From: Mycobacterium paraseoulense
Lineage (GTDB): Bacteria > Actinomycetota > Actinomycetes > Mycobacteriales > Mycobacteriaceae
Assembly: GCF_010731655.1 (NCBI RefSeq)
Contig: NZ_AP022619.1
Location: 2,852,001 to 2,916,000 of the forward strand
DNA: 64,000 nt
Direction of reading: 5' to 3'
Shown: positions 46,385 to 55,789 of the stretch, piece after piece
How the letters are laid out: each line of letters starts with the position of its first letter
How positions within the stretch are numbered: position 1 is the stretch's first letter
Notes under the pieces: model-generated
What the model saw: only the letters and a program-made list of their open reading frames with translations
Databases searched by the model: none
Told to the model about the DNA's origin: nothing
Translations under genes and position numbers: made by a program

Positions 46385-46390
46385 TAAACT
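46385..46390 (+). promoter_or_regulatory. -10 of leaderless promoter for the SGNH esterase
   Basis: TAAACT, six bases (GGTTTC), then the GTG at 46397. The same hexamer and spacing as the deacetylase promoter. Confidence 0.58.
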
Positions 46391-46396
46391 GGTTTC

Positions 46397-47371
46397 GTGA
46401 CCATGCGGGTGCCACGCCGTTCGGCGATCGCCCTGGCCACAGCGGGCGCACTCGCCTCGACGGGAACTGCCTACCTGGGGGCGCGCAACCTGCTCGTCGG
46501 CCAGGCGACGCACGCGCGCACCGTCATTCCCAAGGCGTGGGACATCCCGCCACGCGCGGACGGGATATACACCCGCGGCGGTGGGCCGGTCGAACGCTGG
46601 CACCGCGGCGTGCCCTTCGACCTGAGCCTGATGATCTTCGGCGACTCGACCGCCGCGGGCTACGGGTGCATCAGCGCCGAGGAAGTTCCGGGGGTGCGGA
46701 TCGCGCGGGGCCTCGCCGAGCAGACCGGCAAGCGAATCCGGCTGAGCACCAAGGCCATCGTCGGTGCCACGTCGAAAGGCCTTCGCGGCCAGGTGGATGC
46801 GATGTTCGTGGCGGGGCCGCCGCCGGACGCGGCAGTGATCATGGTGGGCGCCAACGACGTGACGGCCCTCAACGGGGTCAGCCAGTCGGCGCAGCGCCTC
46901 GGGCAGAGCGTCCGCCAACTGCGCGCCCGCGGCGCGGTGGTGATCGCGGGCACCTGCCCGGATCTCGGCGTCATCACAGCCATCCCGCAACCGCTGCGCT
47001 CGATCGCACACGAGCGTTGTCTGCAACTCGCGCGCGCCCAGGCCGCGGCGGTGCGGTCCGCCGGCGGCATGCCGGTACCGCTGGCGCAGCTGATGACGCC
47101 CCAATTCCGGTCGACGCCCCACGTGATGTTCTCCCCGGACGGCTTCCACCCGTCCGCCCCGGCGTACGCGATCGCGGCCGACGCGCTGCTGCGCGCGCTG
47201 TGCGAGGCGCTGGGCGAAGAGGTCGATATCCCGCCGCTGGAGTTGGCGGCGTCGACGACCCCGCCGGTGCTCGGCCAGCGCCACACCCGAATCAGCGTGA
47301 TGTCGCGGCTGTGGCGGCGCCCGGTGCCGGGACCCGCCCCGTCGTCGCACCCCCTGGTGGGCAACGACTAG
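46397..47371 (+). CDS. Exported SGNH/GDSL esterase (Rv1075c type)
   Basis: 324 residues. N-terminal signal or anchor (MRVPRRSAIALATAGALASTGTAYLGA), then the SGNH set: Ser84 in GDSTAAGYG, a Gly in the second block, Asn in GANDV and His in DGFHPSA. GDSL-type esterase matching Rv1075c, for which esterase/thioesterase activity has been reported. Leaderless GTG start at 46397. A Pro-rich tail ends the protein. Likely acts at the cell envelope. Confidence 0.87.
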   Translation: MTMRVPRRSAIALATAGALASTGTAYLGARNLLVGQATHARTVIPKAWDIPPRADGIYTRGGGPVERWHRGVPFDLSLMIFGDSTAAGYGCISAEEVPGVRIARGLAEQTGKRIRLSTKAIVGATSKGLRGQVDAMFVAGPPPDAAVIMVGANDVTALNGVSQSAQRLGQSVRQLRARGAVVIAGTCPDLGVITAIPQPLRSIAHERCLQLARAQAAAVRSAGGMPVPLAQLMTPQFRSTPHVMFSPDGFHPSAPAYAIAADALLRALCEALGEEVDIPPLELAASTTPPVLGQRHTRISVMSRLWRRPVPGPAPSSHPLVGND

Positions 47372-47454
47372 ATTTGGTCTAGCCCGTCGGCGTCGAGTCA
47401 ACGGTTTGTGAAGCGAACTCGTCGGAATCCGGAAGGGATTTGAAGGGAACCGTC

Positions 47455-48672
<1,218 letters not shown>

Positions 48673-48702
48673 CCCGCTGAAACCGCCGCGACGTTGAGTG
48701 CT

Positions 48703-48733
48703 CGCCCTGGGCGTCGCGTGTGCGCCCAGGGCG
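48703..48733 (+). terminator. Hairpin after fadA3
   Basis: An 11-bp perfect stem (48703-48713 with 48723-48733, left arm CGCCCTGGGCG) and a 9-base loop, 30 bases past the fadA3 stop. No U-run; probable mycobacterial-type terminator or mRNA end stabiliser. Confidence 0.5.
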
Positions 48734-48811
48734 GCGACACGCCGAGGGGCCCCGCCGCCAGCGCACACCCGAAGCCACCGGTACACACGCGATGAGCCCG
48801 AGGCATGTCCC

Positions 48812-48858
48812 CACACGAAAAGACCGGCACGCCATCGGCGCGCCGGTCTTTTCGTGTG
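48812..48858. terminator. Strong bidirectional intrinsic terminator
   Basis: A perfect 17-bp stem (CACACGAAAAGACCGGC at 48812-48828 with its complement at 48842-48858) and a 13-base loop. The lower stem is AAAAG/CTTTT, so a U-tract forms on either strand. It served the convergent genes fadA3 and the Bax-inhibitor homologue before the insertion element separated it from the latter. Confidence 0.82.
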
Positions 48859-48864
48859 AAGAGG

Positions 48865-48870
48865 GCTAGT
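48865..48870. repeat. Left target-site duplication GCTAGT
   Basis: GCTAGT directly precedes the left inverted repeat and recurs at 49983-49988. It fits NCTAGN, the target preference known for IS481. The reverse-strand TAG in this copy is the transposase stop codon. Confidence 0.88.
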
Positions 48871-49858
48871 TGTACTGCCCAGGCAGGTTGGTCAACCGAG
48901 TGATGGGCGGGACCTTGCCGATCGCGGAGTGTTGCCGGTGGTGATTGTAGGTATGGAGCCATGCTGGTAGGGCTGATCGGCGAGTGAGTTCGTTGGGGTA
49001 ATGGCGGGCGAAAGCCCATTCGTTGGCCATGGTTCGGTGGAATCGCTCGATTTTGCCGTTGGTCTGTGGCCGATATGGGCGGGTACGTGTGGGTTGAATT
49101 TGCAGTTCAGCGCACGCAGCGCGCCAGGCGTAGGACCGGTAGCACGCGCCGTTGTCCGACAACACCCTTTCGACGCGGACCCCGCGCGCACCAAACCAGC
49201 GCACGGCTCGTTGCAACACCGCGATGGCGGTTGGAGTCTTCTCGTCGCCATGGATCTCGGCGTAGGCGACGCGCGAGTGGTCATCGATCACGGTGTGCAC
49301 GTAGGCATGCCCCAGCAGCGGTTGGTATCGGTGATTACGGGTGACACCGGCGGTGGTGGTGCGGTTCTTTTTGCCGTGCGCACGGCCGACGAACCGCCAC
49401 CCACCCCCGTCTGGAATGTTTCCCAGCTTCTTGACGTCCACATGGATCAGCGCACCAGGACGGTCGTGTTCGTAGCGTCGAATCGGCTCGCCGGTACGGA
49501 TGTCGATGTGCGACAACCGGTTCAACCGACACCGCACCAACACCGCATGGACGGTGGACGCTGACATCGATAAGCGGGAGGCAATCGCCAGTGGTGAGAG
49601 CCGGTGGCGCCACCGCAGATGTACGATCTTGCGCACCACTGGTGGCGGGGTGCGGTTAGGGCTGCAATGCGGCCGGCTGGATCGATCAGCCATACCAGCG
49701 CTGCCCATCGCGGCATACCGCGATGCCCAGCGTTTGGCCGTCGACCACGATACGTGGAAATGCTCGGCTGCTCGAGCGATCGGCCAACCCTCGTCAACGA
49801 CACGACGCGCAAGCAACAAGCGCCCACGAGGCGTCAGTACGGCATTAGCGTGGACCAC
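48866..49858 (-). CDS. IS481-family DDE transposase
   Basis: 330 residues: N-terminal helix-turn-helix ([33 protein letters not shown]) and integrase-type DDE core, with Asp in IHVDVKKLG, Asp in DNGACYRS and Glu in [13 protein letters not shown] 49858 (giving [13 protein letters not shown]) is chosen: AGGAG is six bases upstream and the family starts this way, although the frame extends to 49900. The stop TAG lies outside the element, in the duplicated target CTAG. Frame intact, so the element may be active. Confidence 0.92.
   Translation of the reverse strand: MVHANAVLTPRGRLLLARRVVDEGWPIARAAEHFHVSWSTAKRWASRYAAMGSAGMADRSSRPHCSPNRTPPPVVRKIVHLRWRHRLSPLAIASRLSMSASTVHAVLVRCRLNRLSHIDIRTGEPIRRYEHDRPGALIHVDVKKLGNIPDGGGWRFVGRAHGKKNRTTTAGVTRNHRYQPLLGHAYVHTVIDDHSRVAYAEIHGDEKTPTAIAVLQRAVRWFGARGVRVERVLSDNGACYRSYAWRAACAELQIQPTRTRPYRPQTNGKIERFHRTMANEWAFARHYPNELTRRSALPAWLHTYNHHRQHSAIGKVPPITRLTNLPGQYN
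48871..48892. repeat. IS left inverted repeat
   Basis: 22 bp starting TGTACTGCCC. Its complement recurs at 49961-49982 with one mismatch at position 5 (C against G). Confidence 0.9.
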
Positions 49859-49960
49859 GAAGGTCTCCTGTTCGTGTGGGTGTGGTGGTAGCAGCTCCAC
49901 TCCACGACAGGAGGCCTTCGCCCATCAACGACCACTACAGCGTGTCGTCACACTTCCTCA

Positions 49961-49982
49961 ACCAACCTGCCTGGGCACTACA
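49961..49982. repeat. IS right inverted repeat
   Basis: 22 bp; on the minus strand it starts TGTAGTGCCC. It lies about 100 bases upstream of the transposase start and should include or flank its promoter. Confidence 0.9.
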
Positions 49983-49988
49983 GCTAGT
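49983..49988. repeat. Right target-site duplication GCTAGT
   Basis: Second copy of GCTAGT. Its reverse-strand TAG (49986-49984) is the native stop codon of the BI-1 homologue. Confidence 0.88.
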
Positions 49989-50835
49989 CGTTCTGCAGGT
50001 AACTGAGCAGCCGCAGGATCTCGAGGTAGAGCCAGACCAGGGTCACGGTCAGTCCCAGGGCGATGCCCCAGGCCGCCTTGTCCGGCGCGCCGGCGCGCAC
50101 CATCTGGTCGGCCGCGTCGAAGTCGATCAGGAAGCTGAACGCCGCGATGCCGATGCACACCAGCGAGAAGATGATGGCGATCGGTCCGCCGCTGCGCAGG
50201 CCCAGGCCGGTACCGCCGCCGACGTGGAACATCGCGAGCACGAAGTTGCCCAGCATCAGGGCCAGGACGCCGAACATCGCCGCGACCAGCATGCGGGTGA
50301 ACTTGGGCGTCACCCGGATCGCGCCCGTCTTGTAGACGACGAGCATGCCGAAGAACACCCCGAAGGTGCCCAGCACGGCCTCGCCGATCAGGGCGCCCGC
50401 GTTGGCGTGCGAGACCGAGAAGTTGGCGAAGACGAACGAGATCGCGCCGAGGAAGAGCCCTTCGAGGACGGCGTAGCTGAGCACGATCGCCGGGCTGTCC
50501 TGCTTGCGGCCGAAGGTCGCGACCAGCACCAGCCCCAGGCCACCGAGGGCGCCGACCATGGTCAGTGGCATCGCCAGCGCGACGTTGGACGCCACCAGGA
50601 AGTAGGAGACCACGGCGGAGAGCGCCAGCACCGCCAGCGTGATGCCGGTCTTGGTGACGACGTCGTCGATGGTCAGCGGACGCGAAGCCCTGGCCTCCTG
50701 GTAGGGAGCCTGATAGGGGGCCGCGTAGGGGTCGGCTCCATAGCCCTGCATCGGGGCCGCGCCCGTACCGAATTGCGCGTATCCGCCCCGCTGCTTGGGC
50801 AGCGAACGAAATACCGGGTTGCTTGTCTCCCGCAC
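49984..50835 (-). CDS. Bax inhibitor-1/YccA-like membrane protein (Rv1072 type)
   Basis: 283 residues: a 60-residue Tyr/Pro/Gln-rich cytoplasmic start (GYGADPYAAPYQAPYQEA), then seven helices ending with the conserved FDAADQMVRAGAPDKAAWGIALGLTVTLVWLYLEILRLLSYL, the BI-1-like hallmark. Bacterial relatives are pH-sensitive Ca2+ leak channels; the role here is unproven. GAGAGGA about eight bases before GTG 50835. The IS481 element inserted at its stop codon; the reading frame is unharmed, but the transcript now runs into the element. Confidence 0.9.
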   Translation of the reverse strand: MRETSNPVFRSLPKQRGGYAQFGTGAAPMQGYGADPYAAPYQAPYQEARASRPLTIDDVVTKTGITLAVLALSAVVSYFLVASNVALAMPLTMVGALGGLGLVLVATFGRKQDSPAIVLSYAVLEGLFLGAISFVFANFSVSHANAGALIGEAVLGTFGVFFGMLVVYKTGAIRVTPKFTRMLVAAMFGVLALMLGNFVLAMFHVGGGTGLGLRSGGPIAIIFSLVCIGIAAFSFLIDFDAADQMVRAGAPDKAAWGIALGLTVTLVWLYLEILRLLSYLQND

Positions 50836-50973
50836 CGTCGGATCCTCTCTATTGGCTCGAGCTGTGCGAACACAATCTCAACGAGCAGCGTCCCGTCCGG
50901 GTTCCCGGCGACCTGGGCATGTTTTTTGGATGCCTGGGGGCTTTGCTGCTGTCGTCGCGTTAAACATAACCCT

Positions 50974-50985
50974 TACCCGCGGGTA
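50974..50985. promoter_or_regulatory. 12-bp palindrome between BI-1 and echA9
   Basis: TACCCGCGGGTA, a perfect palindrome in the 214-bp divergent gap, about 65 bases before the echA9 start. Possible regulator site; no consensus assigned. Confidence 0.35.
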
Positions 50986-51049
50986 TCGCGCCGGTCGTCA
51001 CGATCTAGATTTTTCCCTCGGGGGTGGACCGGTGATGGGAGGCAAGGGC

Positions 51050-52087
51050 GTGACCGAGGAATCCGACGAGGTTCTCACCCGGGTCGACGGCAACGTCGGC
51101 CTGATCACGCTCAACCGCCCCAAGGCGATCAATTCGCTCAATCAGCAGATGGTGGATGCGCTCAGCGCCATCCTCACCGACTGGGCGGACGACGACGCCA
51201 TCCGCGCGGTGGTGCTCTCCGGTGCCGGCGAGCGCGGACTGTGCGCCGGCGGCGACGTCGTCTCGATCTACCACAGCGCGCGCAAGGACGGAATCGAGGC
51301 GCGGCGGTTCTGGCGCGACGAGTACCTGCTCAACGGCCAGATCGCCGATTTCGCCAAGCCATACGTGGCGTTGATGGACGGCATCGTGATGGGCGGCGGC
51401 GTCGGCGTCAGCGCGCACGCGAACACCCGGGTGGTGACCGACACCTCGAAGATCGCGATGCCCGAGGTCGGCATCGGTTTCGTTCCCGACGTCGGCGGGG
51501 CGTTCCTGCTGTCCCGGGCACCCGGGGGGCTGGGTCTGCACGCGGCGCTGACCGGGGCGCCGTTTTCGGGCGCCGACGCCGTCGCCATGGGATTCGCCGA
51601 CCACTACGTGCCGCACGACGATCTTCAGGCGTTCACCCGGGCCATCGTCGCCGGTGGTGTGCAGAGCGCGATTGCCGCGCATGCCGTCGATCCGCCGCCG
51701 AGCGTGCTTGCGGCACAACGCCATTGGATCGACGAATGCTACGCCGGTGACACGGTCGAAGACATCGTGGCGAGTCTGCGTAAGCACGACGCCGGACCTG
51801 CCCAAGACGCCGCCAACCTGATCGGCACCCGCTCGCCGATCTCGTTGTCGGTGACCCTGGAGGCCGTCCGGCGCGCGGCCAAACTTCAGACGGTGAAAGA
51901 CGTTCTGGTCCAAGACTATCGGGTGTCGTCGGCATCGCTGCGGTCACACGACCTCGTCGAGGGCATCCGGGCGCAACTGATCGACAAAGACCGCAACCCG
52001 AAGTGGTCGCCGGCGACGCTGGCCGCCGTGACCGCCGCAGATGTCGAGGCGTATTTCGCCCCGGTCGACGACGACTTGAGTTTCTAG
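51050..52087 (+). CDS. echA9: Enoyl-CoA hydratase/3-hydroxyisobutyryl-CoA hydrolase family (EchA9)
   Basis: 345 residues from GTG 51050, equal to Rv1071c; the start has GGGAGG seven bases upstream. Crotonase fold with VVLSGAGERGLCAGGDV, MDGIVMGGGVGVS and PEVGIGFVPDVGGAFLLSR, the last typical of 3-hydroxyisobutyryl-CoA hydrolases of valine breakdown rather than simple hydratases, and the C-terminal extension also fits that group. First gene of a run with echA8 (12 bp on) and the Rv1069c-type gene. Confidence 0.9.
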   Translation: MTEESDEVLTRVDGNVGLITLNRPKAINSLNQQMVDALSAILTDWADDDAIRAVVLSGAGERGLCAGGDVVSIYHSARKDGIEARRFWRDEYLLNGQIADFAKPYVALMDGIVMGGGVGVSAHANTRVVTDTSKIAMPEVGIGFVPDVGGAFLLSRAPGGLGLHAALTGAPFSGADAVAMGFADHYVPHDDLQAFTRAIVAGGVQSAIAAHAVDPPPSVLAAQRHWIDECYAGDTVEDIVASLRKHDAGPAQDAANLIGTRSPISLSVTLEAVRRAAKLQTVKDVLVQDYRVSSASLRSHDLVEGIRAQLIDKDRNPKWSPATLAAVTAADVEAYFAPVDDDLSF

Positions 52088-52099
52088 AAAGGCGATTGG

Positions 52100-52891
52100 A
52101 TGACGGACACTGGCTCCAAGAACTTTGAAACCATCCTGGTCGAGCGCGACGGGCGCGTCGGCACCATCACCCTGAACCGGCCGAAAGCCCTGAACGCGCT
52201 GAACACCCAGGTGATGAGCGAAGTCACCAGCGCGGCAATGGATTTCGACAACGATCCCGGCATCGGGGCGATCATCATCACCGGTTCGGCCAAGGCGTTC
52301 GCCGCCGGCGCCGACATCAAGGAGATGGCCGGCCTGACGTTCGCCGACGCGTTCGACGCCGACTTCTTCGCCCCCTGGGCCAAGCTGGCCGCCGTGCGCA
52401 CGCCGACCATCGCCGCGGTGGCCGGACACGCGCTCGGCGGCGGCTGCGAGCTGGCAATGATGTGCGACGTGCTGATCGCCGCGGACACGGCGAAGTTCGG
52501 CCAGCCGGAGATCAAACTCGGCGTGCTGCCGGGCATGGGCGGCTCCCAGCGCCTGACCCGCGCCATCGGCAAGGCCAAGGCCATGGACCTCATCCTGACC
52601 GGTCGCACCATCGACGCCGCCGAAGCCGAACGCAGCGGCCTGGTTTCGCGCGTGGTACCGGCCGACGACTTGCTGACTGAGGCCAAGGCCGTCGCCACCA
52701 CGATTTCGCAAATGTCGCGCTCGGCGTCCCGGATGGCCAAGGAGGCCGTCAACCGCGCATTCGAGTCGACCCTGTCCGAAGGGCTCCTCTACGAACGACG
52801 CCTCTTCCACTCGACCTTCGCGACCGAGGACCAGTCCGAAGGCATGGCGGCGTTCGTCGAGAAGCGCGCTCCCAACTTCACCCACAGGTAA
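52100..52891 (+). CDS. echA8: Enoyl-CoA hydratase EchA8
   Basis: 263 residues, close to the well-studied Rv1070c. Crotonase fold with [20 protein letters not shown] (oxyanion and CoA contacts), [15 protein letters not shown] with catalytic Glu and [19 protein letters not shown] with the second Glu. Hydrates trans-2-enoyl-CoA in beta-oxidation. Slightly longer at the N-terminus than the tuberculosis protein (MTDTGSKNF versus MT). Seven bases precede the next gene. Confidence 0.94.
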   Translation: MTDTGSKNFETILVERDGRVGTITLNRPKALNALNTQVMSEVTSAAMDFDNDPGIGAIIITGSAKAFAAGADIKEMAGLTFADAFDADFFAPWAKLAAVRTPTIAAVAGHALGGGCELAMMCDVLIAADTAKFGQPEIKLGVLPGMGGSQRLTRAIGKAKAMDLILTGRTIDAAEAERSGLVSRVVPADDLLTEAKAVATTISQMSRSASRMAKEAVNRAFESTLSEGLLYERRLFHSTFATEDQSEGMAAFVEKRAPNFTHR

Positions 52892-52898
52892 TCCGGCG

Positions 52899-54659
52899 AT
52901 GAGCGAAGCGGGTCCAGCAACGAACAACCCGACGGCCGTGACCACCGAGGAGGCCGCACCCGCGGAAACCGAATCCGAAGCCCGCCCGGCAACTCGCTGG
53001 CCTCGGTGGACCGAAAAGCCTTGGTGGGTACGACATTACACGTTTACCGGCACCACGGTCGGCCTCGTCTTCATCTGGTTCTCCATGACGCCGTCGCTGC
53101 TGCCGCGCGGCGCACTGTTCCAGGGACTGGTCAGCGGGATCTCCGGAGCCATCGGCTACGGGCTGGGCGTCTTCGCCGTGTGGCTGGTCCGCTACATGCG
53201 CGCCAAGGATCACAGCCCCCCGCCCCCGCGCTGGGCGTGGATGGTGCTGATCCCGGTCGGCGCCCTGGGCATGGTGTTGATGGCCGTCTGGTTCCACGTG
53301 TGGCAGGACAACGTGCGCGACCTGATGGGCGTCGCGCACCTCAAGTGGTACGACTACCCGGTGGCCGCGGGCCTGTCGCTGGTGGTGTTGTTCACCCTGG
53401 TCGAAATCGGCCAGTTCATCCGGTGGCTGGTCAAGTTCCTGGTCAGCCAGGTCGACCGGATCGCGCCGTTCCGGCTGTCGGCGACCATCGTGGTCGCACT
53501 GCTGGTGGTGCTCACCATCACCGTGCTCAACGGTGTCGTGCTCAAGTTCGCCATGCGCACCATGAACAACACCTTCGCCTCGGCGAACAACGAGATGAAT
53601 CCCGACACGGCGCCGCCGAAGACCCCGCTGCGATCCGGCGGCCCCGAGTCGCTGGTGTCGTGGGAATCCCTTGGCCACCAAGGCCGCATCTTCGTGGAAG
53701 CAGGCCCCACCGTCGCCCAGCTCAGCACCTTCAACGGTGCTCCGGCAACCGAGCCGATCCGCACCTACGCCGGGCTGAACTCCGCGGACGGGATCACGGC
53801 GACCGCCGAACTGGCGGCGCGCGAGCTGCAGCGCACCGGCGGACTGCAGCGCGCCGTCGTCGCCGTCGCGACCACCACCGGCACCGGCTGGATCAACGAG
53901 GCGGAAGCCGATTCGCTCGAGTACATGTACAACGGCAACACCGCGATCGTCAGCATGCAGTACTCGTTCCTGCCGAGCTGGCTGTCCTTCCTGGTGGACA
54001 AGGAGAACGCCCGCCACGCCGGGCAGGCACTGTTCGAGGCCGTCGACCGCCTGATCCGCCAGATGCCCGAAGCGCAACGCCCCAAGCTCGTGGTGTTCGG
54101 GGAAAGCCTGGGGTCGTTCGGCGGCGAAGCGCCGTTCATGAGCCTCAACAACGTCCTCGCCCGCACCGACGGCGCCCTGTTCAGCGGACCGACGTTCCAG
54201 AACACCATCTGGACCGACCTGACGTCGACGCGCGACGCCGGATCCCCGGAGTGGCTGCCGATCTACGACGACGGGAAGAACGTCCGGTTCGCCGCTCGGC
54301 CAACGAATTTGGGTCGCCCGAACGTCCCGTGGGACCACCCGCGGGTGGTCTATCTACAGCACGCCTCCGATCCGATCGCCTGGTGGTCGCCCGACCTGCT
54401 GTTCAGCGAACCGGACTGGCTGCGGGAACGGCGCGGCTATGACGTGCTGCCCGAGACACGCTGGATCCCGGTGGTGACGTTCCTACAGGTTTCGGCGGAC
54501 ATGGCGGTGGCGGTCGAGGTTCCCGAGGGGCATGGCCACCACTATGTGGCCGACGCGGCCGACGGCTGGGCCGCGGTGCTCTCACCGCCCGGTTGGACGC
54601 CGGAGAAGACCGACAAGCTGCGGCCACTGCTGCATTCGGATGCCACCTCCACCGGGTAG
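52899..54659 (+). CDS. Membrane-bound alpha/beta hydrolase (Rv1069c type)
   Basis: 586 residues: four helices in the first 220 (YTFTGTTVGLVFIWFSMTPSLL, GLVSGISGAIGYGLGVFAVWLV, WMVLIPVGALGMVLMAVWFHV, ATIVVALLVVLTITVLNGVVL), then an alpha/beta-hydrolase domain with nucleophile Ser403 in GESLGSFGG, and DPIAWW and GHGHHY near the end. Fits the mycobacterial DUF-type alpha/beta-hydrolase of Rv1069c. Seven bases downstream of echA8; ends one base before the convergent rhodanese gene. Substrate unknown, possibly an acyl chain. Confidence 0.85.
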   Translation: MSEAGPATNNPTAVTTEEAAPAETESEARPATRWPRWTEKPWWVRHYTFTGTTVGLVFIWFSMTPSLLPRGALFQGLVSGISGAIGYGLGVFAVWLVRYMRAKDHSPPPPRWAWMVLIPVGALGMVLMAVWFHVWQDNVRDLMGVAHLKWYDYPVAAGLSLVVLFTLVEIGQFIRWLVKFLVSQVDRIAPFRLSATIVVALLVVLTITVLNGVVLKFAMRTMNNTFASANNEMNPDTAPPKTPLRSGGPESLVSWESLGHQGRIFVEAGPTVAQLSTFNGAPATEPIRTYAGLNSADGITATAELAARELQRTGGLQRAVVAVATTTGTGWINEAEADSLEYMYNGNTAIVSMQYSFLPSWLSFLVDKENARHAGQALFEAVDRLIRQMPEAQRPKLVVFGESLGSFGGEAPFMSLNNVLARTDGALFSGPTFQNTIWTDLTSTRDAGSPEWLPIYDDGKNVRFAARPTNLGRPNVPWDHPRVVYLQHASDPIAWWSPDLLFSEPDWLRERRGYDVLPETRWIPVVTFLQVSADMAVAVEVPEGHGHHYVADAADGWAAVLSPPGWTPEKTDKLRPLLHSDATSTG

Positions 54660-55100
54660 CTAGAGCCAGCGGCGACCGGCGTCGGCGAGAGCTCCACGGC
54701 CGCCGTCGACCGGGGCGGCGCCGGAAAGCTGTTCCAGCACACCGCCATCCACGAGCGCGTGGTACCCCCCGACGACGTCGGTGGCACGGTGCAGGCCGAT
54801 GTCCAGCAGCGCGGCGGCCGCGAGGCTGGAGGTGTAGCCCTCCGAGCACACGATCACCCATTCGACGTCGTCGCCGACCGCCTCGGCCAGCCGGGCCTCG
54901 CTGGTCGGGTCGCAGCGCCACTCCAGCACGTTGCGTTCGATCACCAGCGCACCGGGGATCTCACCCTCCCGGAGGCGCTGGGCCTGCGGCCGGATGTCGA
55001 CGAGCACCGCACCGCGCCGCAGCGCCTCTGGCACTTCGGCCGCGGGGAGGCGACGGTAGCGGCGGCGGGCGGATCTCAGCACGACGTCGATGCGGCTCAT
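54660..55100 (-). CDS. Rhodanese-domain protein (Rv1066 type)
   Basis: 146 residues with one rhodanese domain. VLVDIRPQAQRLREGEIPGALVIERNVLEWR is the CH2-A region and the active-site loop VIVCSEGYTSS carries Cys85 with a seven-residue loop. Moves sulfane sulfur between thiols. The ATG shares TGATG with the stop of the cysteine dioxygenase-like gene, so translation is coupled; together they suggest cysteine sulfur oxidation and sulfane handling. Confidence 0.88.
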   Translation of the reverse strand: MSRIDVVLRSARRRYRRLPAAEVPEALRRGAVLVDIRPQAQRLREGEIPGALVIERNVLEWRCDPTSEARLAEAVGDDVEWVIVCSEGYTSSLAAAALLDIGLHRATDVVGGYHALVDGGVLEQLSGAAPVDGGRGALADAGRRWL

Positions 55101-55675
55101 CACGGTCCTTCCGGTTGATCGGTCAGTTCGGTTCGCTGGCGGCGCAACCGGTTTCGGCCGGTCACCTCGTAGTAGGACATCGCGGTCAACGGCGGCGAAT
55201 AGGCATGCACGCTCAGTGAAGGCCGCGCGGGCCCCGAGACGGGCACGGCCACGCGCCGGGGCGCCCACACCACGTCATGCACCCAGCCCAGCGGGAATCC
55301 GGCCTGATCGCCGGCGTCGAGCCGGCGCTGCCGCAAGGCGCGGCCGTCCCAACGGAATTCGTTGAGGGATCCGGACACGACCGTCAGCGCGCCGAGCGAC
55401 CCGCCGTGATCGTGCAGCTCGGTGTGATGGTCGGGAACCCAGCTGATCAGCCAGACGTCCAGCTCCTCGTCGCCGTGGATGCGGGTGAACCAGCGACGCG
55501 AATCGGGCAGCCCGCCCGGCGGCAGCAGGTAATCGCAGCGTCCGCTCAGCACGTCGTCGGCGGCCTGGTCGGTGGCGTGCAGGAGGTCGGGCACCCGCAA
55601 ACGGGTAGGCCCCGATGACGGGGACGAGACGGTGCGCGGGCGCAGCGCAGCCGGGGCGGCGAGGGGCACAGACAT
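55100..55675 (-). CDS. Cysteine dioxygenase-like cupin (Rv1065 type)
   Basis: 191 residues. Cupin with iron ligands His88 and His90 (ELHDHGGSLG) and His133 (GWVHDVVW), the 3-His site of bacterial thiol dioxygenases; RRWFTRIHGDEELDVWLISWVPDHHTELHDHGG aligns with cysteine dioxygenase type I. Oxidises cysteine or a similar small thiol to the sulfinate. GGAG seven bases before ATG 55675. Divergent from lpqV and coupled to the rhodanese gene. Confidence 0.87.
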   Translation of the reverse strand: MSVPLAAPAALRPRTVSSPSSGPTRLRVPDLLHATDQAADDVLSGRCDYLLPPGGLPDSRRWFTRIHGDEELDVWLISWVPDHHTELHDHGGSLGALTVVSGSLNEFRWDGRALRQRRLDAGDQAGFPLGWVHDVVWAPRRVAVPVSGPARPSLSVHAYSPPLTAMSYYEVTGRNRLRRQRTELTDQPEGP

Positions 55676-55777
55676 TTGGGGAGCTCCAGAGCAAACGGAA
55701 TCGGACGGGCGGCGGCGTGTTACGGCCGACAACACTCGCAAAATCCGAAGCGCTCCATCACGGCCGCCAGTGTTGCA

Positions 55778-55783
55778 TAGATT
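55778..55783 (+). promoter_or_regulatory. -10 of leaderless lpqV promoter
   Basis: TAGATT, six bases (GGGAGG), then GTG 55790. The spacer is also SD-like, so either leaderless or SD-led initiation could occur. Confidence 0.48.
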
Positions 55784-55789
55784 GGGAGG

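Larger units (their letters stand above)
48871..49982 (-). mobile_element. Complete IS481-family insertion sequence, 1112 bp
   Basis: Bounded by 22-bp inverted repeats (48871-48892 and 49961-49982) that differ at one base and start TGTA; the common part is TGCCCAGGCAGGTTGGT. Flanked by the 6-bp duplication GCTAGT (48865-48870 and 49983-49988). It carries one intact transposase. It sits between the shared fadA3/BI-1 terminator and the stop codon of the BI-1 homologue, where H37Rv has Rv1073. Confidence 0.93.

Noticed and set aside
47372..47454. Possible KstR site upstream of fadA3 (AACGGTTT)
   Set aside because: It has AACnnTTT rather than AACnnGTT, so it fails the consensus at a fixed base.
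49858..49900. Longer transposase start at GTG 49900
   Set aside because: The family start MVHANA and the AGGAG just before GTG 49858 favour the shorter form.
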